This document shows positions 1 through 6,879 of a stretch of 11,199 nucleotides of DNA, one piece after another. Positions within the stretch are counted from its first letter, which is position 1. Each line of letters opens with the position of its first letter. The translations under genes and the position numbers were made by a program. A model generated the notes under the pieces. The model ran no database searches and was not told the origin of the DNA. It was given only the letters and a program-made list of their open reading frames with translations. Source of the DNA: Oscillospiraceae bacterium (GTDB lineage: Bacteria; Bacillota_A; Clostridia; Oscillospirales; Oscillospiraceae); the NCBI GenBank assembly GCA_017550765.1, contig JAFZOC010000163.1, positions 1 through 11,199 of the forward strand. Reading direction: 5' to 3'.

Positions 1-712
1 CGAAGCCGGGCGCGATGTCCTCCCGCCAGTTCCGGGGGGAGAAGGCGGCGTCCGCCGCCAGCACCGCGAAGCGCCCGCCGCTGCGGATCAGGATGGCGGC
101 CTGGCCGTCCGTGTGCCCCGGGACGTTCACCATCAGCAGGCTCTCGTCGCCGAAGACGTCGATCGCCCAGCGGTTCGGGCCCAGGGGAGAGCCCCGGTAG
201 AAGACGCGCTCGACGCCCATGTCCATCCACAGGGACCAGGGCTGCCGGGCTTTGTAGACCGCCCGGCAGGCCCAGAAGTACTCGTCCTCCGGCAGCAGGA
301 TGCGCCGGGCGCCGCGGAGATGCCGCAGTCCCGCCACATGGTCCGGGTCCAGATGGGTCAGCAGCACCAGGGCCAGATCCTCCGGCCGGAGCCCCAGGCC
401 GCCCAGCTGTTCGTGGATCGCGGCGCCGGCGGGCAGACAGGGGTGATAGAAAGCGGCCAGATAGCCCGGCAGTACGGAGGTCGCGGCTCTCCGGTCGTAG
501 ACGCCACAGGGCGAGAGGTCCCGGCACCAGCCGGTATCCACCAGCACCGGGCCTTTTGGATGCTCGATCAGGAAGCAGAGGACAGGCAGTCCCACCCGCT
601 CGCCGTCCGGCGTGAAGAGCTGGCGGGCGGTGGTCTTCAGATCGATCGCGTCGCCGCAGGGGACGCTGGGCGAGACGCGCATGGTCCCGCAGCGCAGGAT
701 GTGCAGATCCAT
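1..712 (-). CDS. Metallo-beta-lactamase-fold hydrolase, lactonase-like (C-terminus cut by window edge)
   Basis: I translated this frame by hand: 237 residues from ATG at 712, still open at the window edge. It resembles metallo-beta-lactamase-fold hydrolases of the N-acyl-homoserine-lactonase/YtnP-like type. Visible landmarks are the strand VLVDTG (about 56-61), the metal motif THLDPDHVAGL (119-129), PGHTDGQ with the third metal His (H200), and VLAADAAF with the likely bridging Asp (D221). The canonical HxHxDH motif reads H120-L-D122-P-D124-H125, so the second His is Asp. No signal peptide is visible, so it is probably cytoplasmic. The start is set by an AGGAGAGG ribosome binding site a few bases upstream. 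Only 10 bp separate it from the stop of the gamma-glutamyltransferase gene, so the two are co-transcribed. Substrate is unknown; a lactone or another ester/amide is possible. The fold is confident, the specificity is not. About 30-50 residues, including the last metal His, probably lie outside the window. Confidence 0.88.
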   Translation of the reverse strand, partial: MDLHILRCGTMRVSPSVPCGDAIDLKTTARQLFTPDGERVGLPVLCFLIEHPKGPVLVDTGWCRDLSPCGVYDRRAATSVLPGYLAAFYHPCLPAGAAIHEQLGGLGLRPEDLALVLLTHLDPDHVAGLRHLRGARRILLPEDEYFWACRAVYKARQPWSLWMDMGVERVFYRGSPLGPNRWAIDVFGDESLLMVNVPGHTDGQAAILIRSGGRFAVLAADAAFSPRNWREDIAPGF

Positions 713-722
713 GGGCCTCTCC

Positions 723-2348
723 TCACCAGAGGGCGATGTTGCTGTCGGTGCGGGACTCCGTGCCGCCCACCAGCACGCCGCCGGGGAGGCGCTGGATGAT
801 CTGGCCCCGGCCGAAGTGAGCGGTATCCAGGTCCACGCGCAGATCGTGGCCCCGGCGCTGCAGGGCCCGGGCCAGCTCCGGGTCGAAGCGGCTCTCTACG
901 GTGACGCTCCCGTCCCGCAGCCACTGGAAACGGGGGGCGTCCAGGGCCTGCTGGGGGTCCAGATGGAAGTCCACCATGCCCATCACCACCTGGACGTGGC
1001 CCTGGGGCTGCATATAGCCGCCCATGACCCCGAAGGGGCCCACCGGCGCCCCGTCTTTCATGAGGAAGCCCGGGATGATGGTGTGGTAGCTGCGCTTGCA
1101 AGGGCGCAGCACGTTGGGGCTGGCCGGGTCCAGGGAGAAGTCGGCGCCCCTGTTCTGCAGGGCGATGCCGGTCCCGTCGATCACGATCCCCGAGCCGAAG
1201 CCCATGTAGTTGGACTGGATATAGGAGACCATGTTGCCCTCCCCGTCGGCGCAGCAGAGATAGACCGTGCCGCTGCGGGGCGGAAGGGCGCTGCTCCAGA
1301 CCCGGGCCCGCTCCGTCATCTGGGCGGCCCGCCGGGCGCCGCAGGCGGGATCCAGGAGCGCCTGCGGGTCGACCTGCATGTGCGCCGGGTCGGTGACGCA
1401 GGCGAAGGCGTCGGCAAAAGCCATCTTCAAAGCCTCGATCTGCCGGTGGACCGTGAGAGGGCTGTCCTTCTCGGGAAAGTCGAACTCCTTCAGGATGTTC
1501 AGGGCCATCAGGGCTACGATCCCCTGGCCGTTGGGCGGGATCTCGCAGACCTCCCAGCCCCGGTAGTCGAGCCTGATCGGCTCCACCCACAGGGGACGAT
1601 AGGCCGCCAGATCCTCATAGCGCAGCCAGCCGCCGGACCTGCGGCTCTCGGCGTCGATCCGCTTTGCGAGCTCCCCGCGGTAAAAGCTCTCGCCGTCTGT
1701 GCGGCCGATCTCTTCCAGCGTGTCGGCGTGGTCCGGCAGGCGGATCAGCTCTCCCGCCTCCGGGGCCCGGCCCTGGGGGGCGAAGGTCCGAGACCAGGCT
1801 CCAAAGCAGGGCTCGCCCAGGGACTCCTGATAGATCGCGAAGGCTCTCTGCCAGGCAGAGGCCAGGTTCGGCGCGCAGGGATAGCCCTCCCGGGCGTAGC
1901 GCAGGGCCTCAGAGAGATCCTGTGCCAGGCTCCGGCGGCCGAAGCGGGCCGTCAGCGCCGCCCAGGCGCCCACGGCCCCCGGAACGGTGACGGGCGTCCA
2001 GCCGTGCCGCGGCATACGGCCCTTCTCGTCCCGGCCTTCGTCCAGGACCTTCCGGGCGTCGGCCAGCATGGGCGCCGGGCCGCTGGCGTTCAGGCCGAAG
2101 AGCTTTTGCTCCCGCTCGCTCCAGACCAGCGCGAAGGCGTCGGAGCCAAGGCCGTTGGCTGTGGGCTCGGTGACGGTGAGGGCAGCAGCGGCTGACACGG
2201 CGGCGTCGATGGCGTTGCCGCCCCGCCGCAGGGCTTCCAGTCCCGCGGCGGCCGCCTGGGGACTGGAGCAGTTCACCATGCCCCGGCGGGCATAGAGGGG
2301 GAAACGCTGGGATGGATAGCGCTGGGCCAAGGGGTCGAACGTGGTCAT
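723..2348 (-). CDS. ggt: Gamma-glutamyltransferase family protein (YwrD-like), cytoplasmic
   Basis: The 541-residue protein matches the N-terminal-nucleophile gamma-glutamyltransferase family along its length. Members are made as a proenzyme that cleaves itself just before a Thr, which becomes the catalytic nucleophile, and they hydrolyse or transfer gamma-glutamyl groups. The N-terminal landmark is the ALRRGGNAIDAAVS-type motif (about 40-52). The predicted autocleavage site is SG/TVYLCCADGEGN, with nucleophile T361 at codon 1268-1266. Further landmarks are the QSNYMGFGSGI stretch (378-388), FGVMGGYMQPQGH (439-451) and DAPRFQWL (470-477). The last two resemble Bacillus YwrD more than the secreted E. 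coli Ggt. No signal peptide is visible, unlike periplasmic or secreted Ggt, so it should act in the cytosol. ATG at 2348 is chosen because GGAGGAG lies 5 bases upstream; the frame stays open further upstream but lacks such a site. Glutathione, gamma-glutamyl peptides or a cyclic amide are all possible substrates. The MBL-fold gene follows at once. Confidence 0.93.
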   Translation of the reverse strand: MTTFDPLAQRYPSQRFPLYARRGMVNCSSPQAAAAGLEALRRGGNAIDAAVSAAAALTVTEPTANGLGSDAFALVWSEREQKLFGLNASGPAPMLADARKVLDEGRDEKGRMPRHGWTPVTVPGAVGAWAALTARFGRRSLAQDLSEALRYAREGYPCAPNLASAWQRAFAIYQESLGEPCFGAWSRTFAPQGRAPEAGELIRLPDHADTLEEIGRTDGESFYRGELAKRIDAESRRSGGWLRYEDLAAYRPLWVEPIRLDYRGWEVCEIPPNGQGIVALMALNILKEFDFPEKDSPLTVHRQIEALKMAFADAFACVTDPAHMQVDPQALLDPACGARRAAQMTERARVWSSALPPRSGTVYLCCADGEGNMVSYIQSNYMGFGSGIVIDGTGIALQNRGADFSLDPASPNVLRPCKRSYHTIIPGFLMKDGAPVGPFGVMGGYMQPQGHVQVVMGMVDFHLDPQQALDAPRFQWLRDGSVTVESRFDPELARALQRRGHDLRVDLDTAHFGRGQIIQRLPGGVLVGGTESRTDSNIALW

Positions 2349-2353
2349 GAGAT

Positions 2354-2375
2354 CTCCTCCTTGCGCCAGTGGCGC
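2354..2375 (-). promoter_or_regulatory. Strong Shine-Dalgarno with abutting GC hairpin before ggt
   Basis: On the minus strand the sequence GCGCCACTGGCGC (2375-2363) can fold into a 5-bp, all-GC stem with a 3-nt loop. Two bases later comes the near-perfect Shine-Dalgarno GGAGGAG (2360-2354), then 5 bases to the ATG. The hairpin does not sequester the Shine-Dalgarno, so it may instead insulate it or mark an RNA end. The rest of the 163-bp gap to the upstream gene (2376-2511) shows no convincing promoter. It contains a GAGCC/GGCTC inverted repeat at the stop of the fusion gene, but no T-run follows, so it is not a standard terminator. Read-through from upstream therefore looks likely. Confidence 0.5.
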
Positions 2376-2511
2376 AGAGCGTCGTTCGGTGTCCGCCGAG
2401 AGCGGGCGATGTGCAGGGCCTCTAATGGGCGCAGAGAGAGCGGAAGGACCGGAGGCCGGCTGCATAGGGCGGACCGGCAGGGCAGGAGCGGGGAGCCTCC
2501 GGCGCGGCGGC

Positions 2512-5325
2512 TCAGGACTTGTGGTCCAGGATCCAGGCGTCGATATCGTAGAGCTGCTCTCCCCGGAAAGCGTACCAGGCTCCGGAGGGGAGACGGATGG
2601 CGCTCAGATCGTCGATATCGTTCCAAGCCTTGCCGCGGTAGACCATGTGGACCGGGCGGTACTTGGCCGCATCCGTCAGAGGCAGGCCCGTGGCGGGGTC
2701 GCAGGAATCGGCGATGATGCTGTCGGTGGCCAGCAGCGGCACGTCGGCGTTGGTCATGAAGCGCTCGTCCACGGTGAATCCCTGGCTGCTGAAGTCCTTG
2801 ACCATCAGAAGGGCGTTGTAGAGGGTGATGTCCTCCCACCAATCCGAGCCGAAACGCACTTCAGGGGAGATGTCAAGGTAAGTGCCGTGGTCGGAGACGA
2901 TGATGATGCGAGTGTTGTCATAGACGCCCTCGCTGCGCAGCCAGTCCAGCCAGCGGCCCAGTTGGATCATCGTGCTCATCATCACATGGTAGTGGCTGGC
3001 CCGGGAGACGGTATCCAGCTCCAGCGGCTCCCAGCCGTCGAAGCCCAGCCGCGGGCTGTGGGCGGCGTCATAGTCCCGGTCGTCCACCACGGCGGAGGGG
3101 ACGTAGTCAGGCGTCTGCAGCAGACAGGGGCTGTGGGTGACGTCGCTGACCATCATCACGAAAGCGCCGGGGATATCCTCCTCCAGCCAGGTCATCTCCG
3201 ACAGCAGGGGCAGAACGTCATAGCAGTTGACGAATTCCGGGTCCAGGCCCCGCGCTTCGGAGGGCGATGCATGCAGCTGGCTGGGCAGGGCCGTGGCGTC
3301 GGCCTCATCCAGGCCGGCGGCGGCGTTGTAGAAGCCGTTGTTGTAGAGCGTCGGCTGCAGAAAGACCGGAGCGGAGCGGAAGAGGCTGTAGCAGAAGAAG
3401 TTCCGCATCAGAGCGGAGATGTTGCGCTCCTGCCAGCCAAAGTAGCCCTCGCAGTACCATTGGCGCTGCTCTGCCGTGAGGGCGGAGCCGTCGATCCGCC
3501 CGTAGGTGTTGCTGGCGCAGATCTCCGGATGATCTGCGTAGATAGACAGGTCCGGATACCAGCGGTAGCCGGCGAAAGCGGGGTCGATGACCGAGACGCG
3601 GTAGCCTTCTCCGGAGAACAGCAGCGGCATGACCCGCAGCGCGTCGTTATGCTTCTGCACCAGGGTCCGCGTGGTGTCGGCATCCAGCTCCTCGGGCAGA
3701 TACCCGTAGCCGCCGAACAGGGAGGGCGCGCCCTCGCGGGTGGAGCTGCCGTGGGTGAGGGTGTCGGGGTAGTAGGTGAAGCCGTCGAACTGCCGCTGCA
3801 GCTCTGGCCGTTCGGTGAAGATGTAGGGGAGAAGGTAGCCGTCTGCCCGGTCCAGCATGATCACGACCACGTTCTGCCCCTCCCGGCTGAGGGTGAGGCG
3901 CGGCCAATCCTCTCTCTCCGTACTGGCGACCATGCCATAATCAAGGCCGGAGCTGCGAAGGCCCGCGGGGATCTTGGCGGCGCTGGCGGCGGACATGCCC
4001 AGCGCCGCGATCAGAGCGGCCAGCAGGGCCGTCCGGATGAGCGCGGGCGCCTTCCGCCGGATCCAGAGAGCGAGAGGCAGGGCCAGAGCCAGGACCAGCG
4101 CGTTGATCAGCGCGTCACGGGCCGGGAACTCCGGCACCACGCTGTAGATCAGCACGGCGCTCAGATTCCCGCGGCCTGTGCCGAAGAAGAGATAGTCGAT
4201 CGCGGCCATCAGGGCCAGGGCGAAGAAGGCGCGGTCCATGACGGCCCGGGCCTTCTCCCCGGCCAGCTCATAGAAGATCCGGAGCCAGATCAGGAAAGTG
4301 CCTGCGGCGATGAGGGCGCTGCTGACCAGATACCAGGCGGGGGAACGGTAGTGCCCCAGGAAGACGAACTCCTCCGGGGACGCGCCGAGAGTGGCGGCGG
4401 GGATCAGCAGCCCCGTGAGCACCGTGAGGAAGAGGCTGGCATAGAGGAAGAGCCTCCCGTCTCCGGCGAGCTGCAGCTGCCGCGTCTTGCGGCGGCCCTT
4501 CGTCAGCTCCAGCGCCAGAGGAAGCTGGAGCGCCAGGGCGAAGAGGATGACCAGGACCGTCCGCTTGGCGGAGCCCAGGGGACGGAGCAGCGCCAGCGCC
4601 AGCAGCGCAAGGCCCGCCCCGGCGGCCAGGAAACTGAGCGCCCGCCCTGGACGCCGGAGCTTATAAAAGATGTTCTTGCACAGGGAGAAGATGTTGTTGA
4701 GGGTCCAATAGAAGACCAGACCTGCGGGGGAGCCGTAGAGCAGCACCAGGAAGATGAGCGCCATGGCCGTCATCTGCAGCTTGTCCTTCAAAGGGAAGCC
4801 CTTCAGGTAGATCGCGGCGGAGATCAGGTTGATGACGGTCATCAGGATCGGCAGGACGTTCACCGCCGTGCCGCCCACTTGGAGCAGCCCGTCCGGAGCG
4901 CCCAGATCCCGGATGGGACCGAAGGGTACGCCCTGCAGCAGCGCAAGGCCCGAGAGGAAGCGGTAGGCCGCGATGAAGAAGGGGACCTCCAGCAGCAGCG
5001 ACACCGAGCCTTTCAGCGCGTCGGTCTGTTTGTAGCCGTTCTGCCGGTAGTAGGTCTGCAGGATCATGAAGCGCTCGTCGCCGGAGAAAGTCTTTTTGAT
5101 GTGGTCCACCCAGGGCTTGAGCGCGAGCTCCCGGTCACGCTGCCGGGCCTGGAGGATGTCCGCGCGGCGATAGAGGGGCAGCACCAGGAAGTTCATGGCC
5201 AGGCTCAGCGCGATGATGGACAGGCCCGGATCGTGGAGCACATGGTCGGCCAGGGAGAAGACCACCTCGAAGAAGAGCTCCAGCGGCCCGATCAGGAGCC
5301 GATAGAGCATAGATCCAAAGCTCAT
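2512..5325 (-). CDS. Fusion protein: YidC/Oxa1-type membrane domain joined to an LTA-synthase/sulfatase-like domain
   Basis: A 937-residue protein with two recognisable parts. Residues about 1-225 look like a YidC/Oxa1/Alb3 domain: a first helix region ending in LVLPLYRRAD (47-56), the cytoplasmic loop with PWVDHIKKTF (71-80), VPFFIAAYRFL (114-124), and the signature SPAGLVFYWTLNN (199-211). Residues about 229-450 hold some six or seven hydrophobic segments. Residues about 480-937 form a sulfatase/alkaline-phosphatase-superfamily domain like that of LtaS. The first metal site is VVVIMLD (D492), the putative nucleophile is T529 in GSSTREGAPSLFGGY, then DVTHSP (H731) and VSDHGTYLD (D812, H813). 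Six cysteines (603, 625, 645, 701, 734, 875) lie in this presumably extracellular part. LtaS itself has only about five helices and no YidC domain. The start overlaps the upstream transferase stop as ATGA, so translation is coupled. I infer a glycerol-phosphate or phosphoglycerol transferase/hydrolase acting outside the membrane, with the YidC part as scaffold or insertase. Confidence 0.9.
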   Translation of the reverse strand: MSFGSMLYRLLIGPLELFFEVVFSLADHVLHDPGLSIIALSLAMNFLVLPLYRRADILQARQRDRELALKPWVDHIKKTFSGDERFMILQTYYRQNGYKQTDALKGSVSLLLEVPFFIAAYRFLSGLALLQGVPFGPIRDLGAPDGLLQVGGTAVNVLPILMTVINLISAAIYLKGFPLKDKLQMTAMALIFLVLLYGSPAGLVFYWTLNNIFSLCKNIFYKLRRPGRALSFLAAGAGLALLALALLRPLGSAKRTVLVILFALALQLPLALELTKGRRKTRQLQLAGDGRLFLYASLFLTVLTGLLIPAATLGASPEEFVFLGHYRSPAWYLVSSALIAAGTFLIWLRIFYELAGEKARAVMDRAFFALALMAAIDYLFFGTGRGNLSAVLIYSVVPEFPARDALINALVLALALPLALWIRRKAPALIRTALLAALIAALGMSAASAAKIPAGLRSSGLDYGMVASTEREDWPRLTLSREGQNVVVIMLDRADGYLLPYIFTERPELQRQFDGFTYYPDTLTHGSSTREGAPSLFGGYGYLPEELDADTTRTLVQKHNDALRVMPLLFSGEGYRVSVIDPAFAGYRWYPDLSIYADHPEICASNTYGRIDGSALTAEQRQWYCEGYFGWQERNISALMRNFFCYSLFRSAPVFLQPTLYNNGFYNAAAGLDEADATALPSQLHASPSEARGLDPEFVNCYDVLPLLSEMTWLEEDIPGAFVMMVSDVTHSPCLLQTPDYVPSAVVDDRDYDAAHSPRLGFDGWEPLELDTVSRASHYHVMMSTMIQLGRWLDWLRSEGVYDNTRIIIVSDHGTYLDISPEVRFGSDWWEDITLYNALLMVKDFSSQGFTVDERFMTNADVPLLATDSIIADSCDPATGLPLTDAAKYRPVHMVYRGKAWNDIDDLSAIRLPSGAWYAFRGEQLYDIDAWILDHKS

Positions 5326-6596
5326 GTGCCGCTCCCCTCCTGTTCGGCGCCCTCCCGGGAGGCGAGGAGCGCCTGGCGTTCAGCGATCAGATAGTCGGCC
5401 ACGCGGCCGGCGGCCTCGCCGGGATAGGCCCAGGTCTGGGCCCGGGCGGCATCCCGTCCCTGCTGATAGCGGGGATCGTGGAGACAGCGCTCCACGAGGG
5501 CCTTGAGATCTCCCATGCCCGCCTCGGTCAGCTGTTCTCCCAGCTGGGGCAGGATCGAGAAGGTCCACAGCCCCTCGTCCAGCCAGCAGGCGTCATAGGG
5601 CGCGGGATCGAAGGAGGTGTCCGCGTAGATCACGGGCTTGTCGAAGACCAGGGCGAAGTCGAAGATCACACCCGAGAAATCGGAGATCATCAGGTCTGCG
5701 CGACGCAGGACCTCGAAGTTGTCGTTGGAGCGGTCCCACTCCAGCTGCTCGCTGTCTGGCCAGTCCCGCATCAGCCGCTCCATCAGCGCCTTTTCCGAAG
5801 TGAAAGACTGGGGGTGCGGTCGTACGATCACATGATAGCCGCTCTGCAGCAGGGCGTCCAGGATGCGGCCGCCGAAGCGGCTCAGGATGGCGCTCTCGCC
5901 CCAGGAGGGAGCCAGCAGGACCGTGGTGGGATGCTCCGGCAGGGGCTCTGCCTCCCGGAGCCGGCGGCGCATGGCGTCCAGATAGGTGACGCCCACGATG
6001 GCCAGGTCTTTCCGGGGCAGGCCGCGCTTCTCCTCCAGCTGGCGGATCTGGCGGACCTGGTATTCCCCGGAGAGCAGCACCGCGTCGTAGTAGTCCAGGC
6101 CGAACATGCGGTAGATGGTGATGTCGTTGCAGGCGTGGGGGATGTGCACATAGCGGCCCACGTTCTTGGAGCGCTTCCACTGATAGACCTCCAGACCGGG
6201 GGTGGTGGCCAGGAGGACGTCCGCACGGAGCAGACCGAGCTTGGCATAGGCGCGGTCGCCTTCGCCGATGAAACGGCAGTGGACGTGCTGGAAGGTACGC
6301 TCCAGGGCCGGATCGTCCGGGGAAGCGGTGAGATAGTGCAGTTCTTCCCCCCGGCGCTCGAACTCCTCGCAGATAGGCCCGTAGACGTTCCAGTAGCGCT
6401 TGCTCTCGGCGAAGATGGCGATGGGCAGGCGCTCCTCGCTGGGCTCGTCCCGACGGCCGCCGCTGAAAAAGAAGCGGAGCTTCAGGAGCGCATCCCGCGC
6501 GGCATACAGCCCGGCGCCCAGCACGCCAACCAGGATGGTGAAGAGCATGCTCCCGGTGCCGGGATCGATATAGATGGCGAGAAGAGGAGAGCACAT
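5322..6596 (-). CDS. CDP-glycerol glycerophosphotransferase family protein with N-terminal membrane anchor
   Basis: A 424-residue protein of the TagB/TagF glycerophosphotransferase family, which transfers glycerol phosphate from CDP-glycerol during teichoic acid assembly on the cytoplasmic face of the membrane. An N-terminal hydrophobic segment (about 15-43) follows the motif IYIDPGTGSM (8-17). The family fold is supported by AIFAES (60-65), HIPHACNDITIYRMFGLDYY (151-170, with H151/H154 where the family has a functional His), LLAPSWGESAIL (227-238), VRPHPQSF (258-265, with H261 of the RPHP motif) and ISDFSGVIFDFALVFDKPVIY (304-324). It is about TagB length and much shorter than TagF. ATG at 6596 is preferred: the frame stays open back to 6887, but that would run through a perfect promoter at 6678-6706. 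Its ribosome binding site is weak (a GAGG about 8 bases upstream). The last codons overlap the next gene as ATGA. The exact donor could be another CDP- or nucleotide-linked alditol. Confidence 0.9.
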   Translation of the reverse strand: MCSPLLAIYIDPGTGSMLFTILVGVLGAGLYAARDALLKLRFFFSGGRRDEPSEERLPIAIFAESKRYWNVYGPICEEFERRGEELHYLTASPDDPALERTFQHVHCRFIGEGDRAYAKLGLLRADVLLATTPGLEVYQWKRSKNVGRYVHIPHACNDITIYRMFGLDYYDAVLLSGEYQVRQIRQLEEKRGLPRKDLAIVGVTYLDAMRRRLREAEPLPEHPTTVLLAPSWGESAILSRFGGRILDALLQSGYHVIVRPHPQSFTSEKALMERLMRDWPDSEQLEWDRSNDNFEVLRRADLMISDFSGVIFDFALVFDKPVIYADTSFDPAPYDACWLDEGLWTFSILPQLGEQLTEAGMGDLKALVERCLHDPRYQQGRDAARAQTWAYPGEAAGRVADYLIAERQALLASREGAEQEGSGT

Positions 6597-6637
6597 GGAC
6601 GAGGCCTCGCTTTCACTTGTGATACGACGAAGATAGA

Positions 6638-6650
6638 TCGTCTGAGACGA
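6638..6650 (-). promoter_or_regulatory. 13-bp palindrome in the leader of the teichoic-acid-like operon
   Basis: TCGTCTGAGACGA is a perfect inverted repeat, with 6-bp arms around a single G. It lies about 21-33 bases downstream of the predicted transcription start of the leftward operon. It could be an operator just inside the transcript or a small leader hairpin. An 8-bp direct repeat GACGAAGA (6626-6633 and 6646-6653, 20 bp apart) overlaps it. Confidence 0.4.
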
Positions 6651-6677
6651 AGACAGGACTGCTGAAAACAACTTAAT

Positions 6678-6706
6678 ATTATAGTATACCTTTCGGCCCT
6701 TGTCAA
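6678..6706 (-). promoter_or_regulatory. Consensus sigma-A promoter of the leftward operon
   Basis: On the minus strand there is a perfect -35 box TTGACA (6706-6701), a 17-bp spacer and a perfect -10 box TATAAT (6683-6678). This is the vegetative consensus at optimal spacing. Transcription should start near 6671, giving a leader of about 75 bases before the ATG at 6596. It would drive the transferase and the fusion gene, and possibly the ggt and MBL genes by read-through. The perfect match suggests a strong, probably repressible or attenuated promoter. Confidence 0.88.
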
Positions 6707-6720
6707 ATCTTGCACAGCTG

Positions 6721-6788
6721 CTCCGGTCAGATCGCCTGCCAGCCCCGGTCAGATCTGCCTGTCCGGCTCCCGGCCGAAGGTCTGACCG
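6721..6788. repeat. Tandem CCGGTCAGATC repeats plus one inverted copy upstream of the minus-strand promoter
   Basis: The 11-mer CCGGTCAGATC occurs at 6723-6733 and again at 6745-6755. The similarity extends to about 20 bp on each copy (6721-6740 and 6743-6764). The offset is 22 bp, about two helical turns, so both copies face the same side of the helix. A related inverted copy, GGTCTGACCG, lies at 6779-6788. The repeats sit about 50-115 bases upstream of the predicted start of the leftward operon, where activator or response-regulator sites are common. The second and third copies could also pair as an 8-bp stem. Confidence 0.55.
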
Positions 6789-6879
6789 CACGCGCAGAGG
6801 CGAGAAGGCCCGCGGCAGGGCCCTGCGGACGTTCCGCCCGGGAGATCCGCCGGAGCGGGGCATTTTTCGACTTGTATAC

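Noticed and set aside
612..2195. A 527-codon plus-strand open frame opposite ggt
   Set aside because: It overlaps the fully matching gamma-glutamyltransferase and shows no protein family features.
2493..2514. GAGCC/GGCTC inverted repeat at the stop of the fusion gene as a terminator
   Set aside because: No T-run follows on the minus strand, so it does not look like an intrinsic terminator.
2341..5394. A 1017-codon open frame on the plus strand opposite the YidC-sulfatase fusion
   Set aside because: It lacks a ribosome binding site and any recognisable domain; its Gly/Gln/Glu/Arg/His-rich composition is what antisense reading of GC-rich codons gives. The minus-strand frame has clear domains.
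5478..6665. A 395-codon plus-strand open frame opposite the CDP-glycerol transferase
   Set aside because: It is a composition-driven shadow; the minus strand carries the RPHP and SDFSG family motifs.
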